NCBI RefSeq assembly: GCF_964355755.1 | Contig: NC_092671.1 | Coordinates: 9,187,001-9,251,000 of the forward strand | DNA length: 64,000 nucleotides | Direction of reading: 5' to 3' | Source: Antedon mediterranea | Taxonomy: Eukaryota; Echinodermata; Crinoidea; Comatulida; Antedonidae | Part shown: positions 1 through 11,677 of the stretch, one piece after another | Layout of the letters: each line of letters opens with the position of its first letter | How positions within the stretch are numbered: the first letter of the stretch is position 1 | Program-made: the position numbers and the translations under genes | Notes under the pieces: model-generated | What the model saw: the letters and a program-made list of their open reading frames with translations, nothing else | Told to the model about the DNA's origin: nothing | Databases searched by the model: none

Positions 1-1163
1 GAACAAGCACGAATGTGCGATACTCCGGGTACAGCGAAAGAAGCTGTAATGACGTCATAAGACCGGATGTAACGTCACATACACATCAATAACCGGGCTA
101 CCAAATACGGCTATATGGTACCATCTTCGAGACGTCATATGGCTGCATCCGGTTTGAAATTTAAAAATCCGGCTCTATAGATTTGAGGACATGTCCCTGT
201 AGTATATTCATGCTCAATACTACAACTAATAAGGGAGGAGTAGTACTTTAAAAATCGCACTTTTTACTCAATAGTGTCCAGATGGAGGAGGAGAAAAGTC
301 CTAGACTCGGGTACCCTAATTAAAAACAATTTCACCAGGTAATTAATGATAGCAACTTCGACAAAATAGTTAACTATTTAAAAAAATTAAACATTACAAC
401 TATCATGGTTTTCTGCTCTTAAAAATTATGACCGGAGTTCCTCCAATATTCATAGAAAGTGGGAACCGTTATTCGTTACAAGCATCATGCTTGCGCTATT
501 ATAAATATGTAATGTAACTTCAGTACGTAACCCGTTATTAAAGCAAACTCTAAATGAGTTCACAGTACCTTCACTGAATTTACTCCATTAATACATTAAC
601 ATTTTTCTGTTTTACTGGGCTTTACTTTTAATGTATATAGCATTGTCATTTTTTCAGTAATTTGCCTTTGGATTTATATATATATATATATTTTTATATG
701 TATTTTTTTTATAAATGTTGTATTTTTTATTGTTTATTATGTGCAAATTGGACCCCATTTGAAATGGGCTGTTTTTTTTCAGCCTAATGGGTGTTCCTGA
801 TGCTCGTTATTTTGTCTTTATTTTTTCAAATTTTTAATGTTGAGCATCAAATAAATTCAATCAATTCAATCAATGCAATACATTTTAAAAAGCTTTATTC
901 ACAGAAATTTCAAATTTGAAAAATGTTCTGCATAATGTATTAGCTCTGATACACAGAGCTCTTTAGTTTCCATAGTCGTACTGTTTCAATAAGGTGCTCT
1001 ATCCATCATAGTATTTTGCTATCCCAGGCTTTAAGAAGCTGGTATACAGGCATTAAACTGCAAAGGTAAAGCAGTGTACCTGTCTTAGATTTTAAACATT
1101 TGCTTGTTTAGCATTTGTGTCTATTTAACCCAACTTAAACCTACCACTTCTTCTACTTTTTAG
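1..1163. other. Intronic or upstream sequence of sulfite oxidase; no exon seen
   Basis: This stretch precedes the first recognisable sulfite oxidase exon and is probably intron. I found no cytochrome b5 heme-domain exon or other coding segment here. Positions about 700-880 look like the 3' end of a LINE: a short hairpin, a T-rich stretch, and an AATAAA-like end running into ATTCAATCA repeats. A TA microsatellite lies near 667-690. The first 180 bases contain a TGACGTCA palindrome with no supporting context. Confidence 0.5.
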
Positions 1164-4100
1164 TGTGCAGGCAACAGAAGAACAGAAATGTCTGATATCA
1201 AAGCTGTACGGGTGAGTTAGTACCTTCAACGCTTCAAAAACTTGACTGGTTCTGGCCTTATATGTCCATTTTGTAAAAAAAATCAGAATTCAGAATGTAA
1301 AACAATTTGCATTGTTCTTGGTATCTGGTACCAAGTTATCCTATTTTGATAGACTATAGGCTATTAAAACTTAAAACTTATTGTATTATCTACTTCACAG
1401 TTTGTGTGGAAGCGGGAATGTAGAATACTGTACTTAGGATAATAATTATTTGAAATTGTCACCTTTTAAATTTACATCTTCCTGGTTTTACTAAATTATC
1501 AACATCTTTTAGACCATTTGAAATAATCAATGCAATACATTGCTAAAGATCTCATATGGCTATATTTTCTATATATTTGTGTAGGGTGTTGGATGGGGAT
1601 GTGCAGCCATTAGTAATGCTGTATGGAAGGGGCCTAGACTGCGTGATGTGTTATTCATGGCTGGTATTGAGAAGGTAAGTATTCACATGCACACCATGTG
1701 ACCCACAATCATCCAATCAAATGACAGGAATTTATATAGGTGTTATATAATACTGAATACTGAAATTCTGTATTTGTCCATTAACATAATAAATAACAAT
1801 AGAAATTTAAATATTAGTACGATAAAAAACAAACAAGCAAAAATTCATATACAGAATACACACACATTATTGCACTGATAAAAAGTTGTTTAAAAAGGGC
1901 ATCATCTATCCCATTGCTTTTGCATTATTTCTTCTACTAACTTAACTCAACAACGATGATGTGTTGTAATTATATATTCACTGTATGACTAGAACATATT
2001 TGAAAGAGAATTTTTATCATGATGTTTTTTTTAATTCAGCTTGAGAGTTTGTGGGATCAGCTACATGTGGATTTTGAAGGTATTGACATATGCAAAGATA
2101 AACGAGGCTATGGGTCATCGATCCCTCTTCACAAAGCATTGTAAGTACAAAGGTTTATTTCAGGAAAAATGTACATGGTCTTACCACAAGAATGTTGTTT
2201 TGGAGTGGCTTTTAATTTGTCAAGAAATCTTTCTATGATTAACAAAAAAGGGTATCCAGAAAAATGTCTAAATTCATGAACTAAATCAGACCAAACATAG
2301 TAATTAATTTAATCAAGTGGCCATATACAGTCTTAAGATATAGTATCTATAATATTTTCTAGTCTTTATGATATATATAGTTTTTCTATGGGTTTTTTGT
2401 GGCAAGCTCAATATGTACTGTAGTATCATATACTGGGCATAATTATGTGTTTGGTTAAAAAGGCATCAAATTTGATTTACCATTTTGGACCTTGGTAGGT
2501 TTTTTAGGGTTTTAAACCTTGAGGGAGTTTACCATACTGTATGACTTTTTGTTCATTTTATATTTACATTTTTATTAAACAGAGAAAAACGAGGAGATGT
2601 GATTCTTGCTGTGGAGGTTAGTTAGCTATTTTGTTTTATTATAGCATTAATCTCTACTTCAAACAATGTTACTGTTTTTTAATTTTGTGCAATTATTTGT
2701 AAAAAAAATAGCATATACTCACACTGATGTTACCGTAACAAGATTTGTGAGAAAACCTGCCACAAGACGACACAGCTGGATTGAAAGAATAAGCATGCCT
2801 ACCAGCCTAAAAGGATGTTATGAATCTACACAAAATATAAGGTTTATTGTCTAATAAAGGCAGATTAGAATAAAATAAACTTAACATGAAGTTTGAATAA
2901 TTTACAGTATGGATACCATTTGGCCAGCTTAAAAAATCAATTAAATTCAAAGTGATATTTATTTAGTTAGAAAAACAGTTACCAAAATGTTGGTAACTAA
3001 TACAATGATAAAGTTGAAAAAGGCATGTTCAAAAATAGCAATATGCTTGTGGAAGACATGCCTATAGACAAAGATGATATTTAAAAAAACAGACAGATAA
3101 AAAATATAAAAAACCCCAAAAATAGCATATACATAGGTATACAGTCGTCTTCTGGTAAACATATTGAAGTTTACAATAGATAACTACTACAGTATTTGGT
3201 CTAAGTGAATTCTCTGGTACATAGATGAAATTTGTGTGTATACATTTGTTAAATATTGATCAATTTTTAAATTTCAATTTAATTTATTTCCACAATATAA
3301 TAACATACATACAGGATAAAAAATACAATTAAGTAATCATGTGGCGGGGGGGGGGGGGGGGGGAAAGGAGGAGTGTTATATAAGTCAGAAAGACTTTAAA
3401 TTTGACCCACCCCAAGATATAATATTAAATACGAATACGAAAAAAAATATATATAAATTGACTAATAATAAATAAAAGAAAACAAAGCTTCTATTCAAAC
3501 CATATTATCCGATCTTAACTGGCCTTATAAAATATATATATTTAACAACCTTTTATCTGTAAAATATTTAATACTATTATTTAAAAATAATGTTTTCATT
3601 CAATTATTTCATTCCAAAAAGATATATTTATACAATACTGTCAATTCCACTCTTTTATTTATTTTTGTTTTGTTTAAATGATAAATACATTAGCCAAAGT
3701 GCTACTTTAAAATAAGTACCAGACTGCAGACAAGTATTGCATTTACTGGTACAGAGTAAAATAAACAAGCTTTAGTAAAAAAGTATTTTCACAATATTTG
3801 TATTCCATTTCCATAGATATTTTTATTCCATTTCCCTAGATATTTGTTTATAATTTATATCTTATTGGAAGATGATTATTAATATAATATAACTAATTTT
3901 TTTTGTCCTTTATGACCCTGATCTAAATTATGTTTTTATAGATGAATGGGTCCGAGTTACCTCGAGATCATGGCTACCCGGTACGAGTGATTGTTCCTGG
4001 GTATATTGGAGCAAGGTAATAATACTGTATATTACTTCCAGACATAAATTTCTGGTTTTTCTAACAAAATTAGTAAATTGTGTGATTGCCAGTCATAACA

Positions 4101-7100
4101 GTACTGTAGTTATAACCAAAGATAAAAAAAACCATAAACAATGTATAAAGGATATTTAAAAATCTACATGATGGGGTTCACCAAAAAAACGAAGTATATT
4201 GGACAAGTGGCTCAAGAAAATTTAAGAAAAAATGTAAATTTTTATTTAATTTATAAACAATGAATTGGAGCCTATAAAACATATTTTTCGGTTTGTTTTT
4301 GTTTTGTATTTGAAGATTAAAATTTACTTGTTTGATTTCTGTCAGGAGTGTAAAGTGGCTGAAGACTATAAGAATCCAGATGCATGAGTCTACCAACTAT
4401 TACCAGAAGAAAGATTACAAGCTTTTCCTGCCTGAGGTACTTTACACAAATAATTGTCATGAGTTGAAAGATTGTTGAATAGCCCAGTTATCTTTCAACT
4501 CATGAAAATATTCTCTCATTCCACAAACACTTTTTACAATTTTTATGGCCGTGCCAGCTTGCCCCACCCCAACTCCTCCCCTATTTTGAAATAGCATGGC
4601 ATCCATCACTGCTCCATTTTTAAAGATATATTGTCCCCGAACAACATGAAAAATGAAGACTAATTAAATCAGATTTTGAATAAGCCATTTTGTAGTTTTA
4701 ACAAAGTTAATCACTTCCGAAGAAAAAAAACCCTGAAAAAACAATGTTTTCATTTATAAAATGACAAAATAAATGGTTAAATTCAACCAAAAACCTATTG
4801 GCTGGCAGCGAATTTGACTATTTTTTGCTTTAAATTATAGTTTTTTTCAGGTAAATAAATTTGTTTTGATCGAATTTTTGGTCAAAGTGGATAACTATTA
4901 TCCGACATTAAAATGGCATATTCAACAAACAAATGTTTAAGAATTATTTTTTCAGGGGACAATACATCTTTAAAATATGTTGTCTGTGTTGCATTATGGT
5001 TTGCGTAGGTTGACTGGGATACAGTGGATGAATTGTGGGATAAGTCACCAGCCATACAAGAACTGAATGTGCAAGCAGCAATCACGCAACCTACAGATAA
5101 TGAGAGGATCCCAAAGGGTTCAAGTTACACAGTCAAGGGCTACGCATTGTCTGGCGGTGGAAGAAAGTATGTAATAACCTTTGTAATTTAACTTATAGAG
5201 GTATTATTCAGATAGAGAGCTAACTAGATGACAGAGAATTGATGTGTACAGGGCAGGGACTCCTCAAAATGGTAGCCAAACTGTTAACAAATATTATTGG
5301 TGTATATTAACGTTAAAAAAAATTACGTTTTTAGAAAATTAATTATAGGGTAATTATATATATATATATATATATTTTAGATGTTTTAAAATATTTTTAT
5401 CATTGTTTTATATGTTGTTTTTAATACTGTTTTATTCATGAAACTTTTACTTGTTTTATGTGATTTTGATCAATTAAATGATCTGAATGAATGTTGTTAA
5501 TTGTCATGGATTTCCACATACAAAGATTGTTATAATAATATGGATGATTGAAGCCTGACTTCAAACTGTTGTATCTGATTTGCTTATTGGTGCAGCCATA
5601 TTTAATCCTCTTTTCATGGTGCTGATTAAGTTGTTACTCTCTAGATGATCAATTGAACAAATATGATTTTAACTGTGAGGGATAATATTAATATTCTTCA
5701 CGTACAAACCTTTACAGGACTACAAAACGTATGTTGTTCAGTGGCGTAATGGCTATGATCGCTCACTGGATAAACCCAAGGGCCCCTGGTGGCGCCTGAA
5801 CAGTGCCCAGAGGAAAAAAACAGGCATTCAAATATGCCAAAAATGCTAAAAACCTTGGAACTAGGAGGGCCACTTAGGTTTCCTAAACCAGGGGCCTCAG
5901 GCCTCTGCATTACACCACTGATGTTGTTCTTCATTTGTTGAAATATTCAGGTTTTCCCCCTCATTTTTGTTTTGCCTATTTATTCCTAAATACGTGTGGT
6001 TAATATAAAACTTAACCATGAAATCCATTGAGTTAATACAGTACAATATTAAAATAGAAATTATTCTTTACAGCTTATAACAAGCAACCAACCATGAATT
6101 GTCTACAGTATTGTTTGTATATTAGCATCCTGTTGATATTGAATGTTCGGTGTTTTCCCTATATTTCTGTTTATTTGTTGACATTTCTAAACTTTTATGT
6201 ATATATTGGTATTATTCCAAAAAGTAATGCCAGAAATGAGTATTTAATTAACCACTTGCACTACATGGCCTTTATGCTAAGAATTTTCATTTGGTTAAAG
6301 ATGTATTGTGTCCAAGAAATACAAATAAATAAAATTCAATTTTGAATAGGCCATTTTTCAGGTGGATAATATATCTTTAACAAATGTTTATCAAAAATGT
6401 TAATTGCTAATTTAATTACTAATTTATTGTAGGATAACACGTGTTGATATTTCCTTTGATGGCGGTAAGAGCTGGAAAGTTGCCAACTTGTTTACAGCCT
6501 CCCAGAATCTGCCTAAAATGGATACAAAATGGAGCTGGGATTTCTGGGAATGTAGTGTCAAGTTTATGCCATCACCCTGTCAGATTATCTGCCGGGCTTG
6601 TAAGTAAAACCATTTTATTGTTAATGTTATATAATAGTTCTTTTTAGCTAGAGATTTCAAATATTGTCCCTAACCAACGAATATTAAACCTTCATTTTTT
6701 AACGCCTCACTGTTCTAGAGTAAGATTTAATTCAATTAACCTGCTGCTTCTATCTTTAATGTGAAAGGCTATTCTAAAAAAAAGAAACCCCAAATTTTGC
6801 CTGTATGGTAGAGCAGTTACCTACACACACTGTGTCACCTGCCAGCCACATTGCACAACAATAGCAAAATTCTTACAAAAAGCATGGTGTGAAATAGTAA
6901 ACTGTTGAAAAATCTTGAATTGAAAGTTGAAGGCTGGGGCATTTACCTTAGCAGCCCACAGCACCCTGAGGCGACGTCAGAACAACAGAAACGAACCCAT
7001 AGTTTATTTTGTTGACAGTCAATATGGATACAATACAACAATACAAGAACATATTACATTCAGTGGCGTAACACAGTAGCCCAAGGCCCTTGGTTACGAA

Positions 7101-7461
7101 CCTTAAGTGGCCCTCCAACGCTGGAGGCCGACCTTGAACGTTTTTAGCCTTTTTCGACATATGCATGCTTTTTCCTCTGGGCACTGCTTATGGGCCCCCA
7201 TAAGCTCCAGGCCCCTGGGTTTAGCCAGTGAGCGCTCATAGCCGTTACGCACTGATTATGTTGGTCTGAACAGGCTCTTAGGTTTGTAAAAATTGATCTT
7301 ATTCAACCTTCAAATATATTTACAATTGGATATTTTTCTATCCAGGGGATGAGGGGTCAAACACTATGCCAGAAAATATTCATCAGATATGGAACTTGCG
7401 TGGTGTCATGAATAATTCATGGGTACGAGTCAATGTGGTCTCTGATGAAGCAAAGCTATAA
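1164..7461 (+). CDS. SUOX: Sulfite oxidase, 3' nine exons (5' part outside the window)
   Basis: Sulfite oxidase converts sulfite to sulfate in the mitochondrial intermembrane space, using a molybdopterin cofactor and passing electrons through a cytochrome b5 domain to cytochrome c. Exons read here are 1164-1211, 1585-1674, 2040-2140, 2583-2616, 3942-4015, 4346-4436, 5009-5166, 6433-6599 and 7346-7461; all have GT donors and AG acceptors, and together they give 292 residues ending in TAA. The first exon opens with the motif CAGNRR, whose Cys is the molybdenum ligand of the family. Later family signatures are LPRDHGYPVRVIVPG, the dimerisation-domain segment with KGYALSGGGRK, and the C-terminal IWNLRGVMNNSWVRV. 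The N-terminal targeting peptide and heme domain are missing because the window starts inside the gene. The homology call is very secure; the exon edges are by eye but keep frame throughout. Confidence 0.96.
1690..1752 (+). repeat. Fragment of a dispersed TIR element in a SUOX intron
   Basis: About 60 bases here match 32548-32610 almost exactly, including the segment CCATGTGACCCACAATC. At 32501-32610 the same sequence is the right half of an element with inverted ends (TTATATAACA...TGTTATATAA), so this copy looks like a truncated right end. It sits about 15 bases after a SUOX donor site. Confidence 0.6.
3346..3363 (+). repeat. Run of 18 G
   Basis: A homopolymer of 18 guanines lies in a SUOX intron, on the sense strand. 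It follows a sequence resembling an inverted LINE tail (about 3255-3340). Confidence 0.9.
4458..4504 (+). repeat. Perfect 15-bp intronic hairpin
   Basis: CATGAGTTGAAAGAT at 4458-4472 and its exact reverse complement at 4490-4504 are separated by a 17-base loop. The hairpin begins 22 bases after the donor of the SUOX exon ending at 4436. Confidence 0.85.
5739..5920 (+). mobile_element. hAT-like non-autonomous element (MITE), 182 bp, 8-bp TSD
   Basis: The element begins CAGTGGCGTAAT and ends ATTACACCACTG, imperfect terminal inverted repeats. It is flanked by the identical octamer ATGTTGTT at 5731-5738 and 5921-5928. An 8-bp target-site duplication is the hallmark of the hAT superfamily. It encodes no protein. 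It lies in a SUOX intron, and a second copy in opposite orientation lies in the next intron at 7061-7254. Confidence 0.8.
7061..7254 (-). mobile_element. Second copy of the CAGTGGCGTAA hAT-like MITE, inverted
   Basis: The sequence is related to 5739-5920 but in opposite orientation, with shared blocks such as the reverse complement of GGCTATGAGCGCTCACTGGC. The ends are CAGTGGCGTAAC and GTTACGCACTG; the right end has lost two bases. The flanking octamers ATTACATT and ATTATGTT match at six of eight positions, a decayed target-site duplication. No coding capacity. Confidence 0.65.
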
Positions 7462-8771
7462 GAAGTTTGAAGTTCAAAGTGCATGACATGAATGATGACC
7501 TTTGTTGTATGTGTTCAATAGATTATATTGAGAGATCATTTATGAGAATGTAAAATTGTATGATTACATTGTTATTGTGTATACATAAAAAAAGGATTCA
7601 AAAAGTGCTATACCTTCCAATATAGTAAAAAATTATATTTAAAATTAATATAAACTTGACCATTGCTAAAAATAAAATGAGTAAGAATTAAATATAACCT
7701 TAGCATTTCACTGCCCACATGTTCACAAAAAAAAAACTAAATGTGTTTGTTTTGTTTTTAAATATTCAACATTCTTTATTTTCCTGTAATTTTGGCAACA
7801 AAAAAGAAGTGATTAAAACATGTGAAAGTGTACTACAAATTTATCTTTGATTATCCTTAGATATAGTGAAATTCGCTGTTTATTATTTTGTTACCAATAA
7901 ACCTAATTCTTCCTAAATATATACTCATTTTCTCTTATTCAACATTTTCATTTTTTATCTTTAATGGAGTTTGTCTATTTTTTTTCCCATACAGCAGCCA
8001 GTCATCATTTCCTTATATTTTCTTTTGTATTTGCTGAAATTGTAATTTCCAAAACGGCTGGTTAATTTATACTTATAACTTATACTATAGTCGAGTCAAA
8101 CAAAAACAGTCAAAGGTCAATTTGCAGGTCACTGACATAGTTAATCATTTTCTTTGTAAGGAAAAAACATGCTCGATATTTGATATACTTATATACACTT
8201 TAATATCTGAATATTATTTACAATCATAACGTTGGTTATCTACCGTAACTGATTGAAGCGCCGCCTGTACATTCTATAAGTAAAATATAATGTTAATTTT
8301 AATAAGCGCTGAGATTTTTATACAATACACTTATAGCGGTATACACATACTTCTGTTATTTTGTGGGTGAATTTGATTGTCACCGTGCTGTACCGTGTAT
8401 CCGTAATATCTTAGCCTATCAATTCATATCCATATTAATGTTTCATAATAAATAGTAATTGAATAATAGTTGAAAATTCGTTGGAATTTGTGATGTTAAA
8501 ACCACAGACTAATTGTAATGCTCAATAACATATCGCACCTTTTCTGAAAAACCATGACGTCGACCGGTACCATTGTACGATGATGAGTGTGAAATGTACT
8601 TAGAAGATCACCAGATTTAAAAGTACTAAAACGGGAAATGTGTACTGTAGTCCTATATACAAAATGGTACAGTCAATTCGTTTCGTTGGTACGGGTTAAA
8701 ATAATTAGTTAGAAAGATTTAAGCAGAACTGTGCATTACATACATGGTTAGCTAAATACTCGTGCACTGTA
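7462..8771. other. SUOX 3' UTR and intergenic region
   Basis: The stretch follows the SUOX stop codon. AATAAA-type signals on the plus strand occur near 7671 and 7898 and are plausible SUOX polyadenylation signals. The right part is downstream (3') of the minus-strand receptor at 8772-9869. I saw no coding sequence or repeat structure. Confidence 0.5.
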
Positions 8772-9869
8772 TCAACAGGATGAGGTAGTTACTCCACTGC
8801 TTTGAGATGGCGAAGATGAATTTGGATGAAAGTCTCGTCTTGCTAGGCCATGTATTTTACGCCAAATCTGATGCAAGCCGTTTCGAAAATCTCTCATCTT
8901 AACACCATAGATTATTGGGTTAATACACATATTTGATGTGTACATGAGAACAGTTATTTCGTGTCCAACGATAGTACTGAATTCGAAACATTGGCAGATG
9001 ATATAAACCAGATACAGCGTAAAGTTTGGTGAGCTAGTGCAAATAAACCCAATTACCACGAAAAGCATTGTGAAAATGAGGTTTCTGTGCATGGAGATAT
9101 GAGATGTGGAATTGCGTTTTTCCAAATTCTGCTTCGACTTTTTCTGCTGGTGTGAATTTTGTTCCTTCAGTTCCGGGTTCTGTGTTTGTTGTGAGCGGTT
9201 TTGTTGTTGCTGAAGACTCTTCCGAAATATGTCGTGTTTGCGCACCGTCCATATGACCACACCATAGCAGTAAATCATTATAGATGACGGCACGAAAAAT
9301 AGTAACAAGAAAATACAAATACCGGAGACGTAGCCGACAGTACGATTTGGGTAATTATAGCGACACTCGCCTGGTGAATCTTCGTTTACTTCTGCGAGTA
9401 TTCCAAGATGGAAAAGGATCAAAGTGCCCATAATGTAAGGTATCAAGTAAAACATTATGTAAAACAATATAGATTTATTCTCCTCGCTTCTGAATCTATA
9501 CCATATTGGATGCACAACTGCTAAGTACCGTTCAATTGTGATCACTACTAGGTTATATGTGGATGTTGATGCTATGATCCAAAACAGTGTTCGAGCTTTG
9601 CAGAATATTGTTCCGTATTCACCATCTGGTGCGTCTTGGTTGTAAAAGAACAGGAACGTACAGCAACCAAATAAATCTAAAAACGACTGCTGAACGATTA
9701 AGCCATGTAATAAAGACTTCTTATACATCTTTATATAGACGAATACAACAGTGACCAGAATGTTAAGAACAATTCCAATGCATACGACGGTAAAACGTAA
9801 CGCTACCAGCCATACTGGGTCGTGGTGACGGTCTACTGGCATGGTGAAGTTGTCAGATTCGTTTGACAT
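8772..9869 (-). CDS. Class A (rhodopsin-like) G-protein-coupled receptor, copy 1
   Basis: A 365-residue seven-transmembrane receptor in one exon, probably plasma-membrane and peptide- or small-ligand-sensing; the ligand cannot be named from sequence. Features: short extracellular N-terminus with NES and NFT glycosylation sites; Asn36 in TM1; Asp65 in TM2; Cys90 and Cys169, the likely TM3-ECL2 disulphide; ERY at 113-115, the E/DRY motif; NPIIY at 317-321, the NPxxY motif; then helix 8 and a Ser-rich tail. The third intracellular loop (about 211-260) is long, Gln-rich and basic, unlike the short loops of copies 2-5. The canonical CWxP of TM6 is absent; the sequence around Pro281 is FICTSSPN. 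It is the most divergent member of the tandem array and the only one with this loop. Confidence 0.92.
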   Translation of the reverse strand: MSNESDNFTMPVDRHHDPVWLVALRFTVVCIGIVLNILVTVVFVYIKMYKKSLLHGLIVQQSFLDLFGCCTFLFFYNQDAPDGEYGTIFCKARTLFWIIASTSTYNLVVITIERYLAVVHPIWYRFRSEENKSILFYIMFYLIPYIMGTLILFHLGILAEVNEDSPGECRYNYPNRTVGYVSGICIFLLLFFVPSSIMIYCYGVVIWTVRKHDIFRKSLQQQQNRSQQTQNPELKEQNSHQQKKSKQNLEKRNSTSHISMHRNLIFTMLFVVIGFICTSSPNFTLYLVYIICQCFEFSTIVGHEITVLMYTSNMCINPIIYGVKMRDFRNGLHQIWRKIHGLARRDFHPNSSSPSQSSGVTTSSC

Positions 9870-11677
9870 GATTGAATCTGTGAATTATAAATTACATCTT
9901 GTTATTAGATGGGTGAAGAAATATTTATTATAAAGCTGGGGAGAGAATGAATCTTTCGACGTATACAAGACGGTTGCGACAGTCGTGACGCAAGAAACAA
10001 ATTAACAATTTAAAGTGGAAGCATTTGGTTAGCTAAAGTTAAAGCAGACTTCCAAGTGTTCCAAGTTAACCGATATTTTGCGTGATCTCCCGCTTTTTTT
10101 TAACGTTGGGACCTGTGTTACAGGTTAGTCCAACCATAGATTAAATAATTATTCAATCCATGGTCAAACTATCTGCTTCGTTACCTCAATATGATCTGAA
10201 ATGTTACTGTTACCAAGGAAGAGGAAGATTAATCTTCTCTGCTGTTACCAATTTTTATAGAAATACAAAAGCTTGTAAAAAAAATCAATAATTACCCATT
10301 TTAGCTCAAGTTTCGTCTCAAATGTACGTGCATCTAACTCCAGTCACAATCATACACTGCTCAGTATAGAAGGGGGTAATAAATTATATTTGATTTTATG
10401 AATGCGTTTGTACAAAGAATTAAAAAGTTTCCGTTAAGTTTTGTTGTTTTTGATTGGACTGTCATGCATGTCTCGTCTAAAGTCACCGTTATTTTAAACT
10501 AGCCAGAACAAGAAGCACGGAATGTATTATGTTTGATTGTATGAATGCTTGATATAGTTTTCATCGAAAGTTATTTTATAATTGTCTTAGATTAGATTGG
10601 AATGTCACTGTTGCGGTTATGAGGCAAGGACAAACCATTATTGTATTTAATTATGAAGAAATCTTGGCACAACAGTTTGTTTTGCATTGGAATGTCATAC
10701 AAACGGTTAACAAAGACAAAGCTCAGTGAATAGATATAATAGACAGACATATTTAAAGTGCACCCTATTGCAAAAGGGGATTTCCCTTTATTTTTCCGGT
10801 TCTTTTAAATCATATACTATAATAATAACTTTACATAATACAATTAATAAAAGCACTATGGTGATTAAATCTGGAAATTTGTCATAAACTCAAATTAATT
10901 ATGAAGTTAATCCAGGGTTGCAGCGGCCTGTGACACAGTCACGAGAGGCAAGATGTGGTTGAATATTACTTGGGCCTAATTCACACATCTAGTATTTAAA
11001 TAGATGATCAGCATTGGATGTACAGTTTACTTAATAAATAAATATTAAAGTTCAATGTTATTTCTGTAAACTAAAATTCAGAACCGTGGCTGAAACTCAT
11101 GTTTTAAAAACAAAGATAGCAATACAATTGCATTTTAAAAATAACAATTTGACAATATTATTTCATGTAAATCTGCATCGTCTTTCAACGTTAAATAGTT
11201 GGCCCTATACTAAAATATTACATATAGCATTTTAATAATTATTACAGTATGTCGCATTGCTAAGCACTCTATATCCGGTATTATGACCAGTTACCGTATA
11301 GCCCTACTAGCATACGCGAGTCGAGTACCACCCAACACTCCTTTCCCCTTCCCCCAAATTTTAAAACAGGCCTACGCTGCGAAATATAGAAAATTAGTTC
11401 AGTAGCCTACAGCATCTGCATCTGCCGCGTATATTAAAGCGTGGTTCCCACTATCGACGCAACACAAGGACGTAACGCAACGCAAGTGAATTAACCAATC
11501 ACAAGCGATGGCTTATTCGCTTATGATTGCTAACTGTCTATAACTTCTCTTGTCATTGGTTAAAACGCTTGCGTTGCGTTTACGTCCTTGCGTTACGTTC
11601 TAGTGGGAACCAAGCTTTACAGGTTACACCGTCTTCGTTTCTAGGACCAATCCATCCGCTACGGTACCATGTAAAAG
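9870..11677. other. Intergenic region between receptor copies 1 and 2
   Basis: Upstream of receptor copy 1 and downstream of copy 2. Apart from the inverted-repeat element at 11436-11618 I saw no gene. Promoter elements of the minus-strand copy 1 must lie just above 9869, but no convincing TATA box could be assigned. Confidence 0.4.
11436..11618. mobile_element. MITE with AAGC...GGTTCCCACTA inverted ends
   Basis: The left end (AAAGCGTGGTTCCCACTA) and right end (TAGTGGGAACCAAGCTTT) are inverted repeats about 65 bp long, with shared internal blocks such as AAGGACGTAA and CGCAACGCAAG. The arms enclose a short spacer. A single matching end, AAGCTTGGTTCCCACTAGA, lies in the PPIG intron near 24247. 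The target-site duplication is ambiguous because the flanks continue the palindrome. Confidence 0.7.

Noticed and set aside
1-1163. Search for the cytochrome b5 domain exon of sulfite oxidase
   Set aside because: No heme-binding HPGG-type segment in any frame; the 5' exons must lie outside the window.
6094-6345. 83-codon hydrophobic open frame in a SUOX intron
   Set aside because: It lies between verified SUOX exons, has A/T-driven hydrophobic composition and no family signature.
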